Below, piece after piece: positions 31,158-43,866 of a stretch of 64,000 nucleotides of DNA. Within the stretch, counting starts at the first letter, position 1; the number at the start of each line of letters is the position of its first letter. Under the pieces are notes generated by a model that saw nothing but the letters and a program-made list of their open reading frames with translations, did not search any database and was not told the origin of the DNA. Location: NCBI GenBank assembly GCA_025093985.1, contig JACAAK010000002.1, positions 434,001 to 498,000 on the forward strand, in the 5' to 3' direction. The translations under genes were made by a program, and so were the position numbers. Source of the DNA: Calvatia gigantea. Lineage: Eukaryota > Basidiomycota > Agaricomycetes > Agaricales > Lycoperdaceae.

Positions 31158-33094
31158 TCAGAATGCAGGTAGGTCGCCTTCTTTTGGCTCGGGTCTGTGA
31201 ATTGTGCCCGACTTCGTCACAACCCTATTTTGTTTCGCGCGCCCAATAAATGGTGAATCATCCACATCCCGCAAATAGTACGACCAATCTGCTGTCCTGT
31301 CTATCTCCGCTTGCGAGTACCCGTTCCCCAGATATGCGAACCGATTTCCTCCAACGTAACTGAAATTCCAATCCTCGTAACGAGGTTCCCTTATGGTCTC
31401 GAGATAATGCAATGTACTGCCCGTCCAGAGCGCGGTGACTTTGCCAGTTTTGCTCCCATTCTTGTACCAGGATCGACATTCCTGCTCCCAGACTGTGCGT
31501 TTCATGAAGGCATTTTTGTGAGCTATGAATTCTTGCGCCGCTTCGAGTTTAGGAGAGAAGCTGTGAATGTTTTCCGTCTGGTAGCGGTTCATCAATTTGA
31601 GCATATAATCGGCTTGAGCCTCTGGCAACAAAAGGTCAATCAGCGGGCAGTCTGAGCCACCTTGACGAGGACATACCCAGTGCGATTAGGACAGGACCAT
31701 TGCCAACGGGACTGTTCGGCCCAGCGAACACGAAGTAATTGGGGAAGCCTGGAGCAGCAAAACCAAGGTAGCTCACTGGTTCGTCCCTCCAAGCCTCTGC
31801 CATGGACTGTCCATTCGACCCGATGACTGTGTACCTCGGGATATAGCTTGTATCAAATCCGGTTGCGCAGATAATCACGTCCACAGCATACTCCTTTCCT
31901 TCATCACTCACACACCCCTTTGCCGTGATTTCCTTCACACCGCTCGTCACGACCTCTGTCTTCTCGTCCACGAGCGCCTCAAGGTAACCAACTCCAGGCG
32001 TAATCCGCCTACAACCCACGCCCCATGTAGGAACGATCTTATCCTTAAGTGCGGTGCCTTTGAGTTTCTCGGCCATGGCTTGCCCCATGATGCTTGTGAG
32101 GGCGGCCTGCTCCGGGGAGTCCTTAAGAAATATCGGATAGAGGCCGTTAATGGCAGAGTCGAGTTCCCGACGGTGCTCTTCAAGTTTCTTCGGGTCGGAG
32201 GCGAAGGCCGCCTTTTCTTCTGGACTATAGTGGCGCTGTTGGAAGCCTTGGGCTGGAAAGACCCAGGCTGCAGCGCGATTGAACGTGGTTACTTTTTTGG
32301 CTTTGGGAAGGATGGCAGGAAGAATTTGAATCGCAGAAGAACTGGTGAGGCGGGATAAAACATATTCAGTACATGTATATTGGGCGAGAGAAAGGAATAT
32401 ACCCAGTCCCAATCAACGCAACGGTTTTATCCGTAAGGTCAAGGTTCCTATCGTACTTTGCGGAATGGAGTATCTCCCCTTCGAATTCGGTTATTCCGGG
32501 TATATCAGGCCACTTCCACGCGTTCAATAATCCAGACGCGTTGATAAGGAAATGGCTCCAATCCTGAGTGGTAGTACCAGTCTCCACATCGGTAACTTCT
32601 ACATTCCATTGGCCTTTCTCGTTATCCCATTCAGTACGAGAGACAAGTTTCTTGAATTGACAGTATTTCCGAAGCCCATACTTCTTGGTGAAGCGGGTAA
32701 AGTAGTCATGGATTTCATCCGCCCCCGCATAGACAGAGGACCAGTCTGGGTTAGGCTCAAAGGACCAGACGTAGGCGTGCGCTGCGATATCACAAGCACA
32801 GCTTTTGTCCGGGAGTTGGATAAGTTGAAGCGCCAGCGCCGCTGATTGATAAGTCACGTACCCTGGATATTTGTTCTCAAGCCATGTACCACCGATGTCC
32901 TCGTTCTTGTCGTAGAGGATTAACTCGAAGTTCTGGAAAGAGCGTTGTAACTTGTAAGCGAGTAGAAGACCAGAAGCACCGGCTCCGGTGCAGATGATCT
33001 TGAGGGGTCGTTCGTCATGGATCGGCCTGTCCCACCAAGGATTAGATGGGCCATTCTGAGCGTTTGCTGACTCTGTGTGTGTTCCGTCGGGCAT
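31158..33094 (-). CDS. FAD-dependent Baeyer-Villiger-type monooxygenase
   Basis: Expected to use FAD and NADPH to insert oxygen beside a ketone; substrate unknown. Four exons: 32862-33094, 32403-32801, 31677-32341, 31158-31621; 1761 nt, 586 aa. ATG opens MPDGTHTESANAQNG. Motifs in order: FAD Rossmann GAGASG (about residue 37), GGTWLENKYPG, CACDIAAHAYVWSFEPNPDWS, the fingerprint FEGEILHSAKYD (F-x-G-x3-H-S-x2-aromatic-D), NADPH Rossmann GTGSSA formed across intron 2, and a late ATGFD. No signal peptide or membrane anchor is obvious. Introns (55-61 bp) are at the same places as in the dead paralogue at 54420. Intact by frame. Confidence 0.92.
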
Positions 33095-35147
33095 AATTGA
33101 ATAGTGACTGTTAAGAGGGATGCCTTATTCACGGCAGTACCGGTTTATATACCTTGCCATACCCGTTGGTGTGATATCCAAAAAACGGACAACACTGGGA
33201 ATCGGCATCAGAATCAAATATAAATGTCACCTCATCTATCTCACCAGTTCCATGGCTTCGTATCCCATGGCCCAGTTTTACGCCATTTTATTGCAGAATG
33301 TGAAGGAGTTTGTCATTCTTAATTACGTTGGGGCTGATGCAGTATAGAAGAATGGAGAAAGATAAATTTAGCAAGAAGAGAAGGCCTAGAGGCGCTGGGC
33401 ACTCACGGTTAGTAATATTCTGGTATTTTACCGGACACTGAGACAATCTGCCTTGGGGGATTGACCAGGTTTAGGTCGGGTTTCACGCAGCTGAATTTTA
33501 GACCGTGTGAGTGCCGAGATAATAACATCGGCATCCGCTATGTTGTTTCTCCGGTACGAGTGCCGAGGAAAGTGGTTTTGAACCAAATCTTCGCATCACC
33601 CACGTGTACGCTTTCGGAGGATCGCCAAATGCCCAGAGTTGACAATAATCTCAACTGCGAAAACGCGGAGGGTGAATCGTATGCATTACCTACATATCAA
33701 TTTAACTCCAATCTTTAATCAAATTTACCTGGTTCCAGACATTGTTTCTTCATCGCCCATTGTCAACTTGAAATCAGAATCAGACAGCGGCAATCCGTTG
33801 TATAAGGAGCCGAGGACATACACCTGAAAATCGGCCGCCCGGAGAATCCCCCAAGCCCCAGTCACCAAGGTTCATGAAAATATAGATCCCCGGTGTAGGC
33901 GTGAGACGATGATATGGTCATGTTGTTTCCTTCCGATGTCGATGTCCAAGGTCCAGGAAAGTGCTCTTGGAGCAAGTCTTCGCATCACCCACTTTTGTAA
34001 GCCCGGAATTAGAATCATACAGTAAATGGTTTGTTGCAGAAGGGGTCGAGAAAATACACCTACGAAACGGCCGCCGAAGGATTTTGTCAGCCTCAATCAT
34101 CACCAACGTCGGCGCGCGCATTAACATTGATAGGGACTCACCATCCGCAGTTCCTCGGTTTCAGCATGGGATGATTCAGTTTAGACCGGGTCAATCGGTG
34201 ACAGCGGGTTGAAGGTCCGACGAAATTGCGTTCCTTCACCGTCTAATAACAGGTGAGATTCTAGGGGTGCGCAGCCGATGCATGATCTCATTTAAAACAG
34301 TCGAGTCGGCACTGGCGGTGGCCAGTCCTAATAAGAAAATCGGACGAGAAAGCACCAATCTGCCATCACGGGACTCGCCTTATAAATGTTATGATTCCTT
34401 GGAGCGAGAAGAGGGAGGCGGGTGTGAGACGGGCAGGAAGTAGAATTTGCAGGTCCCGGTCAAGTAAGGTATGACCAGAGCACTCTGGAACAGCATTTTT
34501 TCACTCAGTTTCTTGGGACATGCGGGCAGCGAATCGGCGAGGTTCACCGTCCCTGGATTTCCGGAGCTTTGAGTTGCACAATCCTCACCTCGAAGGGGGT
34601 ATCTTTCCTGTGCGGCGTGAGGTGGTACGTTATCGCGAGACGTCAATGGAAGAAAGTAACGGACATGTGCGTGCCTGGAAAGCTAGCATAAGCAAATAAA
34701 CAGCAAGTAAATGTGTCTTGGGCATCGTCATTCCTTTCTCTGATGGAAGGTTTCGTTGATGACACTGGATATGGGTAGATCTCAGATCAAGAGTTGAATT
34801 GCAAAATTTGGTCGAGCCCCAAACTCAAAACAAAAACCCAACAGGTGGTATGGTGTAAATTAGGTACGTGACTAAGGAAAGCGAAAGCAGGATGCAACGA
34901 CATGATCGAAAGAGACAGGTGTAGAAGACAACCAAGACGGGGGAAACTATGTAAGACATGAAATGCAGCACAAACAGATACTGTAGGGTGGGGGGAAGTA
35001 GGTGAACACATGAAATGAATGAGAGAATCGATGAATTGTCTCCGAGAGGGTCAAAGAAATCGAAGGAATTTAGGAACCAGCACCCATGGAAGCGAATGTG
35101 GGATTAAAATCAAGTATTCTAACCAGCATCCCTCCCCTTTCAAAGGA
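33095..35147. other. Long intergenic region with degenerate direct repeats
   Basis: No gene is supported in 2 kb. TCTTCGCATCACCCAC occurs at 33588-33603 and again at 33977-33992, each preceded by AAAGTG and a similar 20 bp. A second pair, GGTTTCA...TTTAGACCG, lies at about 33479-33510 and 34158-34190. These are consistent with an old tandem or solo repeat. The left end is the BVMO promoter. Confidence 0.5.
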
Positions 35148-38100
35148 TCACCTTGAGGGGGGTATACCATTCCAAGCTTTCGCAGCACCATTCACATGTG
35201 GCACATTCACAGTATGTGCACTTTCCGGTGGACTCCACGGGCTAACAAGCGGTAGGAAACCCGAACCGCTTGAACCAGTATTCGCTGTCAAAAACTCACC
35301 ACCTCCCTGCTCACCATGCAAGTGAGCAGCAGAAGAAAGCAACGAAGAATCGAACGACTGCATCAACCCCGTACCAGATTGGTCACGTCGAGGGGAAGGA
35401 AGGAACGACGTAGGTGAAGAAGAGGGCGATCGTGATGTTGAGTATGACTGCGACTGCGGGAAGATGAGAGGATGATTTTCGGGTACGGAGGGGAACGCGT
35501 CAAAGAGCTCCGAATCTAATACCGACGAGTTGAAATTTGAGCCTGATGAAGACACAGAAACCCAGGACATCGGACGCGTAGCGCCAGCATTTTGCGATCC
35601 ATTATCCATTCTCCTCCGTTTCTGGGCTGCATACGAACTCGAGGGAGAATCGGGCGCGAGGCTACTTGACCGTGTCACTGCTTGCGGTGTTGGAGATCTA
35701 CTACGGTCTTCCAAGTCCAAGTCCAATGAGAGCGAGAGTGAGATGTCCGGTGATTTAGAAGGTAGCGGTGGGAGTGGACCAGACAACGGCCTCAGCGAGG
35801 TCGAGCGGAGTGGAGGTTGAACCATCTCATCGCTATCCCTAGGATCATCCAAGGGTAGGATAATATTAGGTAAAGGCGGTAACGCCGGTGGAGGTTCACT
35901 GCTCATCCGTCCTATCGTGCGGAGGTGAATAAAAAAAAAACACCTCTGAACGGGATCAACACTCCAACTCACCAGAAGAACTGTGCACACTCAAAGTACT
36001 TGCACCACTCTTCGTCCTCGCCCGCTGCCAAATCTTACCCGCAAAAGTCGCCGCCCTACCAATACCCGAACCCTCTTTCCCCTCTTTCCCCCCCTTCCTC
36101 GAAGGCGAGGTCGAAGGCCACGATACCAAACCCACACCCTTCCCAGCCTCACCGAACTCACCATCCGGAGGTGTCACAGCCGCAGGCGCAGAATCCTCTG
36201 ACGAAATCTCCGAAGAGGTCGAGACACTATTCCTTGTATGGCCGTGCAAGATGAGTCCACCATAGCCGTCCTTAGGCGACGACGACGATTTGGACCCGAG
36301 GCGACGGAAACTTGGAAACCTCGATTTCGGGGATTTATTGGACACCAGACTTGCTGGTTTTCCTTGACCAACTTCCTTCTCTGGTGTCTTCGGCCTCAAC
36401 CCATTCATGCTATTCGCCCCATGCTCATTAACCGAATCCAACAAATACGGCACGGAAGGCGACTTGAAGCGTTTAGTGTAATATTGCTGTTGCTGTTGTT
36501 GCTGCTGGTGGTGGTGGTGGTGTTGACCATGTTGAGCTCCATCACCACCAAAACCATGATTCTCAGAAGTCAACGTCGCCGTCGACCCAAACTTCTCCGC
36601 ACCAGCACCATCCTCAGCATACATCGACACCGTAGCATTCGTAGCCACAGCTTTCGCCCTCGCAAACGTATTCCTGAACGTACTCCTAATCTTGCTCTTA
36701 GCTTGTTCCTCCCTCTTCGCTTGTAACTTTGCCAACGTCCGACGACTTTCTTCAGCCTCTTCCCTCGACAACCGGTGAATCTGAACACTGTCTTCACGTT
36801 GGATGGTCATCTCATGACTGTTGTCATCATCGCCGTTGTTGTCTCTGACAACATCGGATTCGGTGGGTAATGTACCTTGTTCGAGGGTTTGTTCAAGCAA
36901 CACCGTACTCTGCAACAAAACAGCAAGGTCCGTAAATCCCGGACTTGGCGGGATAGTGGACGTCCCAGACGCGGTCACATTATTAGCAGATAGCGCCCGT
37001 TGAATGTTGTGTGGTGTGGAGGGTATAGGGGGGACTTCGCGAACCTTGTGATGCACGACAGCTTTGAACGAAGGTTGACGAGATGTGGAGGTTGAAGTTG
37101 GGTTGTTATTGATATGAGGGCGTTGGGGGAGGATCGTAACGGACCCAGGTTCTCCCCCCTCCTCTTCTTCCTCCTGTTGTTGTTGGTCGTGGCTTTGTTG
37201 TACTAGTGTACCCCGTGCACGGTGTTCGGAAGCGAAATCTTTCTCGGGTGGTGTAGGTGGGCTATCCACCGAGTTAGACTTCTGCGAGAACGCACTATCG
37301 GAACTGACGGAAGGCAGGAGCATAGGAACATCCAGATTCACAGGGGGAATGACGCGTTGCGCAAAGTCAGTCTTGTCCGAGCTTAAAGATGGGCTGAGTT
37401 CGAACATGGTCGCAGGTCGCACTGCTGCGTTGGCATCTCCACGCACTGGGGGCTGTGGTAAAGGTCGTAACGAGGCAGAAGAAGCCGGTTGTGGATTCGG
37501 TGGGAGAGAAAACTGCGGCGCGTGTGGTGTGGTTGGAGATGATGGCATTGATGGCACTTGGATAACTTGGTCTTCTTCTGCATTCGTAGCGTCAACGACC
37601 TCGACTTCCTCCTCCTTTGCGGTGGGTACAGCTTCCGTGTCCTTGACTTCGTCAACTTTGGGATCTTCCTGCACCTCTGCTGGCAGCGAAGATTCTGGCC
37701 CGTTATGTTCCAGAAGCGAAGAAGCAAGGGCACTACTTGAGGGAGCTGGAGATGAAGGTAGAGCAACACCATCAAGTGACAAAGCGGGTGGAGGGCCTTT
37801 CCTAGCCCTAGGCTCTGGATCTGTAGTTTCTTGTTGTGTGACTGGTTCCGAATCATCGACGGGTTTCTGTGCAACTTGCGCCAGCACCGAAGATAGACTC
37901 GGCTGCGCCTCAGGGGGAGCGGAAAGAGGCGAAGAAATGGCCATCACGGGTGAGATAACGGCACCTTCATCATCACTCAAGACAGGTTGCTTGTATACTT
38001 GGTATTGGTTCAGAGGTGTCAGTGGGCGGACTGCCGAGACCTGCTGCTCGGAGAAGAGATTTATGAGGGGAAGGTACTGAGGGTATTGACGTGGAAGGGG

Positions 38101-39225
38101 AAAGAGCGACGACCGGTTCAGAAGGTGAGGGTTGAACTGGCTCTTGTGTGCGGTCAAACGAAGATTCCTCAACAGGGCTGGCATCAGGGAGACTAGCATC
38201 TTCATGCGAAGCTGATGCGCCTCGAGATTCAGAAGATGGATCAGATTCATCATGAACAGCATCTGTGGCTGGAACCTCTTCTTCTTCCTCATTGGCAGGC
38301 GCGAGGCGTTCGGTTTCTTGGGTAACAACCTCCTGTGTATCTTCTTCCTCCTCTACTGGGGGAAGTTCGGTAGGTTTGGCATCCTCGGTTGGGCTACCGC
38401 TCTCCTCCTCGACTGAAATCACAATCTCAGGAGGGCTGACAGAAGTAGCAGACGCGCCAATCTCGTCGATCACCTCCGGAACATCCGTCGTGATGGCGGG
38501 TAAGATATCTTGATGTAAAGTTGGCTCTACAGCTTCCGCGGATTCCAGCACAGTCGTGAACGACAACAGAGGAGTCGTAACGACGACGTTATTAGGTATA
38601 AGATCCACCACCGGAGTACTCGTGTCATATGGAGAGACGCGAGGAGATTCAGGCGGCGAAGACAAAACGGGAGAAGTTAAAGGGGTGTTGTTTTGGCTTC
38701 CATCATCATTCGCCGTAACGTTTACGTTTGACAAAGAAACTGAGCGTCGTTTGTCTGCGCCCGTACCACCCGTACCGGGACCACCGTTAGCCGGATCGCG
38801 ACGCCGTTGGGGAATGCTACTTCCACCGCTGACGACTCGTACGGGTTGTGGGATTCTGTTCCCGTATAACTCGCCTTGTCGTCGAGGGTGACTGTCTATA
38901 GGTGGTGGCGCACCCAGACCAAAACTACCGCGAGGGACAGGTGTACCGCCCTTCTTTTCGAAACGCGCGATCTTTTCGCGTAAAGCGCTGCTGGTAGGTA
39001 TTTGGGTGTTGGTGGGGGAAATGGTTGGTGAGGTTGTTAACGATACGGAACGTTGTGTAGCAGGGGCATTGGTGCCCGTGCGCTGTTGGAGAGCCGCAAT
39101 GCGCTCTTTGAGGTTTACGGGCGGAGGTTGTACTCTTGAAGATGACCTGAGAGAGAGAGAGGGGAGGCATAAGATGGAATTAGATGGGAAGGTATATGTT
39201 GAACTTGGCAGTAATTGACGTACAT
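35148..39225 (-). CDS. Large disordered protein, unknown function; start codon split by an intron
   Basis: Exons 39224-39225, 38041-39146, 35973-37997, 35148-35911; 3897 nt, 1298 aa. The AT at 39225-39224 joins G at 39146 across a 77-bp GTACGT...CTCTCAG intron to make ATG, giving MSSSRVQPPPVNLKERIAAL. Two short helices near the N-terminus (LKERIAALQQRTG and LREKIARFEKKGG) are followed by VPRGSFGLGAPP; then over 1000 residues rich in Ser, Pro, Glu and Thr, with acidic runs, a HHHHHQQQQQQQQ tract, one charged helix (SREEAEESRRTLAKLQAKREEQ split over its length), and a basic SPKSRFPSFRRLGSK region. No catalytic domain seen. Possibly a scaffold or cortical protein; I do not recognise it. No ATG other than the split one precedes the conserved N-terminus in frame. 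Confidence 0.75.
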
Positions 39226-40127
39226 TCAAATGTTCTAAGGATTTTTGGGGGAGTATAGAGAAATAGTTGAGAGTTTTGAAAAACGGAACGGCGGCCAGGC
39301 GAGCCTGCGACTAGCAGCAGCGGACCGACTGGGGGGGAGGGTAGTAGAAAGATAAAAAAGTTAGTCAGGTCAAATGGTTATGAGTTGTGATGCATGTGAT
39401 GGCCCGTCGCAACACTCACTGGGCTAGCTTCTACTCACTTTGGTTGTGTTTGGTTGCCACGACCCTGTATCCCCGCTTTCCATCCCAAATCTTCACGAGG
39501 TTCTGATCCGTGTCACCGTCGACGGCGGGCATGTTCTGTCGTTACGGTGTATTTTTGGAGAAGAGGATTTGAAGTTGGGTTGTGAGCGGTGCACGAGCTT
39601 AGTCAAGTCGCTTAGACTCTTGGACCATCGTGTATTCCTCTTATTTCCTTTTGACAAGGTATTCGACTTAATAAATTGAATCCCTCAGACCAGTAGCTCT
39701 GCAGGGTATATTTCCAAATGCGGAACGCGAGACGCCTGAAGAACTCCAAAGTATTTTCACGTGACGGGCGAAACAAACAAACACAAATGAGAGAACTTGT
39801 TTGTCGTTGTTGATATTCCTGTAAGTGCCGCCCGTCAAGTGTTCAAAATTCTTGTTTTCGCAAAGCTCGCAGACAGTACCGAAGAGATACCCATAGACTG
39901 GTAGGAGGCTCTAAACAGCAATAGTGTCTCTCGTTTGACATTACCATCTTCGCGTATCATCCAAACAACGTCTTTCTTACATCTACTGGTTCGTTTTTTT
40001 TTTCTCACTTGCTTCTGGGACATTCTTTGACATCAGGTACCGAATTCACGTTACAACAAAAGCAGCACACACGCTCAGCAGCCACTCGAGTCACCCACTC
40101 ACAACTTCACAGTGACCTTCATTCATC
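39226..40127. other. Divergent intergenic region, probable shared promoter area
   Basis: Separates the minus-strand disordered-protein gene from the plus-strand deubiquitinase gene. A GTGAGT...CCCCCAG pair on the minus strand (about 39330-39425) suggests a 5' UTR intron of the left gene. CACGTGAC palindromic core near 39757-39764. No coding frame supported. Confidence 0.45.
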
Positions 40128-43100
40128 ATGGCAAACCCACACGCAGGCTATCCTCACCAAGGGCCCGCTTACTACCAACCATCGCCACCACCAACACATG
40201 TCTATGGAACTCATAGCCCCGGGCCAGGGCATTCCCCAAATCCATATCAATACGTCTATCCCTCACACCCCCCCCCTGCCCACCACAACACCCTCCACCA
40301 CCACCACCACCACCACCACCACCCACACACACCCACATCAGGACGGATGAACGGACGCGGAGGCTCCTACCAAAACCGAGGCGGACACGGTCACCCCCCA
40401 CACATATACCAACAAAACTTCCATCCGCCTCCTCAACATCAAACTTATCCCCATCCTCTCTTACACGCACCTCACCCCCAACACCCCCACGCTCAACACC
40501 CTGCAAAATTTCCTCATCCGTACACACCTCCCTATCCTTACCCTTCACCAACCTCTGCTGGACCATACTCACCTTCGTGGCAGGCACAACAACCACAGTC
40601 TCCTCTCCCAAAACAATTAACTATGCCCCCTGCTAGAGGATTCTCACCTGCTTATTATGAACCACCCCATATCCATCCACCTGTCGCAATAGCTCCTGAG
40701 CCACCCGCTACCACTACTACTACTGCTGCTGCTTCTATACCGATCACCTCGCCCGTGAAAGCACCTCCAGAAGCGCCGATCATGACTAAAGAGGATATTA
40801 TTGAGCGGCCTAACCCTGAGCCAACAAACACGCAAGCTTCAGAAGTTTCCGAGGAAGCGGCGGCACCTCTAAGACCCGAACCCGCCGTTGAGCCAGAATC
40901 AGAACCAGAACCCCAGCCGGGCTCTGCTCCTGCTCCCATCCACCTTCCTGCAGAGTCGCTCACATCCACATCCACCACTACTACCGTCACCACTACCACC
41001 ACCACGACATTCGCCATGGGGAGCATCTCGAATGGTTCAGCGACAAGCTCAAACATCCCTCCTTCCCCTACACACTCTGTTTCCAGCGCTCGAACTCACT
41101 CTCATAAACTCTCGTCGTCATCCTCATCATTTCAATTAACCCAGTGGCATCGATTGCTATTTGGTCACGGCGTCCAGGAGACCCATCCAAAGCTCCGAGT
41201 ATCATCATCTCCCCCCGCGCTCGACCCCCCTCCAAGATCGTACAGCAGGCTCTGAGCGCGCCCACGCCTCCTGTTTCTCCGAAACCTGTTGTTTCTTCTC
41301 TTCCGGAAGAATCTCAGGCGGATAAGAAGGCGCAGGAAGCTGAGAAAAAAGGGAAAGAACTTGAATCGCCTTTGGTTCAAGAGAAAACCACTTCAGGCTC
41401 ACCCGGGATGCTTGATTCGACAATTTCGTCGTCTGCTGTTACGGAGATTACCGATGCGCCTACTCTTCCTGTGTCGCCTATCTCGAGTCGTACTTCCATC
41501 TCTACGACTGGTGGAACGTTTTCCCAGGACGCTTCTACTACAACCACTACGAAGCCTTCCCTCGTCGAGGATGGAAAAATTACCACCCCAGCTCATCCTC
41601 CATCTTTGGGCGTTGCGGCAGCGTCGACATCTAGCACACCTATACCACCTACATCTAAAACGCCCGAACCCGAACCCGAACCCGAACCCGAGACTAAACC
41701 AACTCCGGCACCAGCCGCACCAAAATCTTGGGCCTCACTCTTCGCTTCCTCTTCTGCCTCTTCCTCTTCCTCATCATCCGCGCACCCCAACACCCAACGC
41801 AGCGCACTCCCCACATCCTCCGTCATAGGTTTCTCCATCCCCGCCACCCCAACAACACCCACCACCATCCCCGTCCTACCCGCTAAAAAATCCGAACTAG
41901 CTCTCTCTCCTCACTCACGGGCTTGGTAGTATCGGCGCTGGAAGTGCCTCACAACAGCAGCAACAGCAACAACAACAGCAACAGCAACAGAAAATCATCC
42001 GAACGAGGGGTTTGATTAATTCCGGGAATATGTGTTTTGCAAATGCGGTGTTGCAAGTGTTGGTTTATTGTGCACCGTTTCAGAGGTTATTTATTGAGTT
42101 GGGGAGGTTGTTGGGGAAGGAGTCGTATGGTGATAGGTCTGTTACTGCGAATGGTACCGCCACCACCTCGTCTGCCTCAACTTCAGCCGGGCATAATGTG
42201 AATGCCGCTACCATGGGAAATGGGCATGCAGGCAAATCGGTGAAGAGTCCAAACTCCGTTTATCGACGCTACTGTCGAGTTTCTGAAAGAATTTATTGTG
42301 GAAGAGGAGAAGGAGCGAGAGAGGAAGAAGGGTGGGTTTGGGTACGGGAAAGGAGGGAAAGGTAAAGAGAAAGAGGTCGTTAGAGATGGGTATGATGAGG
42401 ATGAGGATGGTGATGAATGGCCTCAGTCGTTCTTGCCGTCGTATGTGTATGAGGCTATGAAAGAGAAGAAGAGGTTCGAGAGTATGCGGGTGAGTTATCT
42501 CCGATTTATCTCTTTGACCGAAAAATCGAAGTGATTGACTGTTACTTTTTCACTGTAGGGCGGTCAACAGGAGGACGCGGAAGAGTTCCTTGGATTTTAT
42601 CTCGATACATTGGAAGAAGAATTGCTGTACATACAAAATAGTCTTGCGCCACCGTCTAAAGCGGCGAAGCAACAACAGGTTGAGGAGAAGGAGGAGCCGG
42701 AGCCGCCCGAAGAAGAGGGATGGTTGGAAGTGGGCAAGAAGAACAGGATGATTGTTACAAGAACGGTGAGTAACCCTTTCCGATTTCTATCAGCCCTTGA
42801 TATTAACGCAACGACTGTCAGATCAAGGCGGTCGAGAGCCCCATAACTAGAATTTTCGGCGGTAAATTCAAGTCGACGCTCAAAGCGCCTGGCCAGAAGG
42901 ATTCCGTGCTTGTGGAGGACTGGAGATCGTTGAGATTGGATATCCAGGTCAGTCACCACACCTATCCACCAAAACGCGTCTCATTTAACTTTTTTATTTT
43001 TCGTTCCTTAGCGCGACTCGATACATACTATCCAAGACGCCCTTGCGCACATCACAGATCCTCAACCGGTGCAAGTGACAAACCCAACAAAACCAGGGGT

Positions 43101-43633
43101 AATCATCGACGCGAGCCAGAAGGTACTAGTCGAAGCGCTCCCACCGGTGTTGGTATTACACGTGAAGAGGTTCTGCTATGACACAGCGGTAGGCGGCGTT
43201 GTAAAAGTGACAAAACCCGTGCGGTTTGAACCCGAGTTGGAGATTGGTTCCGGTATGTATCTAACCGAAATTCGAGTTTACTAATCTTAATGACCGAACC
43301 CTCAGATATGATGGCGCCAACTGGGAAGCGGGTGCACCCTACAAAATACAGACTATTCGGCGGTATGTCTCTCCCACGACTCCTATCCATTGCGACAATT
43401 CTAACATCTTTGATTTAGCTATATACCACCATGGACATTCAGCATCAGGCGGACACTACACCCTCGACGTCCTCCATCCGAGCCGATACCCAGGAGCGAA
43501 ATTGAAGGAAGGCTGGGTGAGGATCGATGACGAGCTTGTGAGCGACGTGAGACCGGAGGATGTATTCGATACATGGGAGAAGGATGAAACGAGGAATGCG
43601 TATTTGTTGTTTTACCGTAGAATACGTGCATAA
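40128..43633 (+). CDS. Ubiquitin-specific peptidase, Ubp3/USP10 type; three apparent frameshifts
   Basis: Removes ubiquitin from proteins; yeast Ubp3 and mammalian USP10 act in ribosome turnover and trafficking. MANPHAGYPHQG at 40128 opens a long Pro/His/Thr-rich N-terminus, then IWSRRPGDPSKAP and ISPRARPP typical of the family, a Gln tract, the Cys box (GLINSGNMCFANAVLQ, about 42005-42052), GGQQEDAEEFLGFYLD, LHVKRFCYD and the His box GHSASGGHYTLDVLHP. Later exons are clear: 42559-42765, 42822-42947, 43012-43252, 43306-43362, 43419-43633. In the first exon (40128-42489) the family sequence changes frame at about 41041-41150 (0 to 2), at the CT run 41900-41910 (2 to 0) and at about 42245-42258 (0 to 1). 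The first might be an intron; the other two lack splice sites and look like indels, real or sequencing. Confidence 0.85.
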
Positions 43634-43866
43634 ACGGGGCTGGCTAGGGTTTGGAGTGCATTAGTCTTTTTTTCTTTGCTGTGTGTTTCGTTGCCGATCA
43701 TACCTTATGTTTGCTTATTCGGAGCCCTTTGAGATATTCAATGAGGGGCACCCCGTGATGTGCTCACTTTATTTTATTTATTTATGTGGGGCCTTTGGGG
43801 TGAGTCTGACTGTTTCATTGCGGAAGTGGCAGAAGGGGTGGACTCCCCTGTCAGCCACCATCCATC

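Noticed and set aside
40285..40330. CAC repeat as a regulatory or microsatellite element
   Set aside because: It encodes the poly-His tract of the deubiquitinase N-terminus.
41144..41929. Separate gene inside the deubiquitinase region starting MASIAIWSRRP
   Set aside because: That sequence is the continuation of the Ubp3/USP10 N-terminal region in another frame, not a new start.
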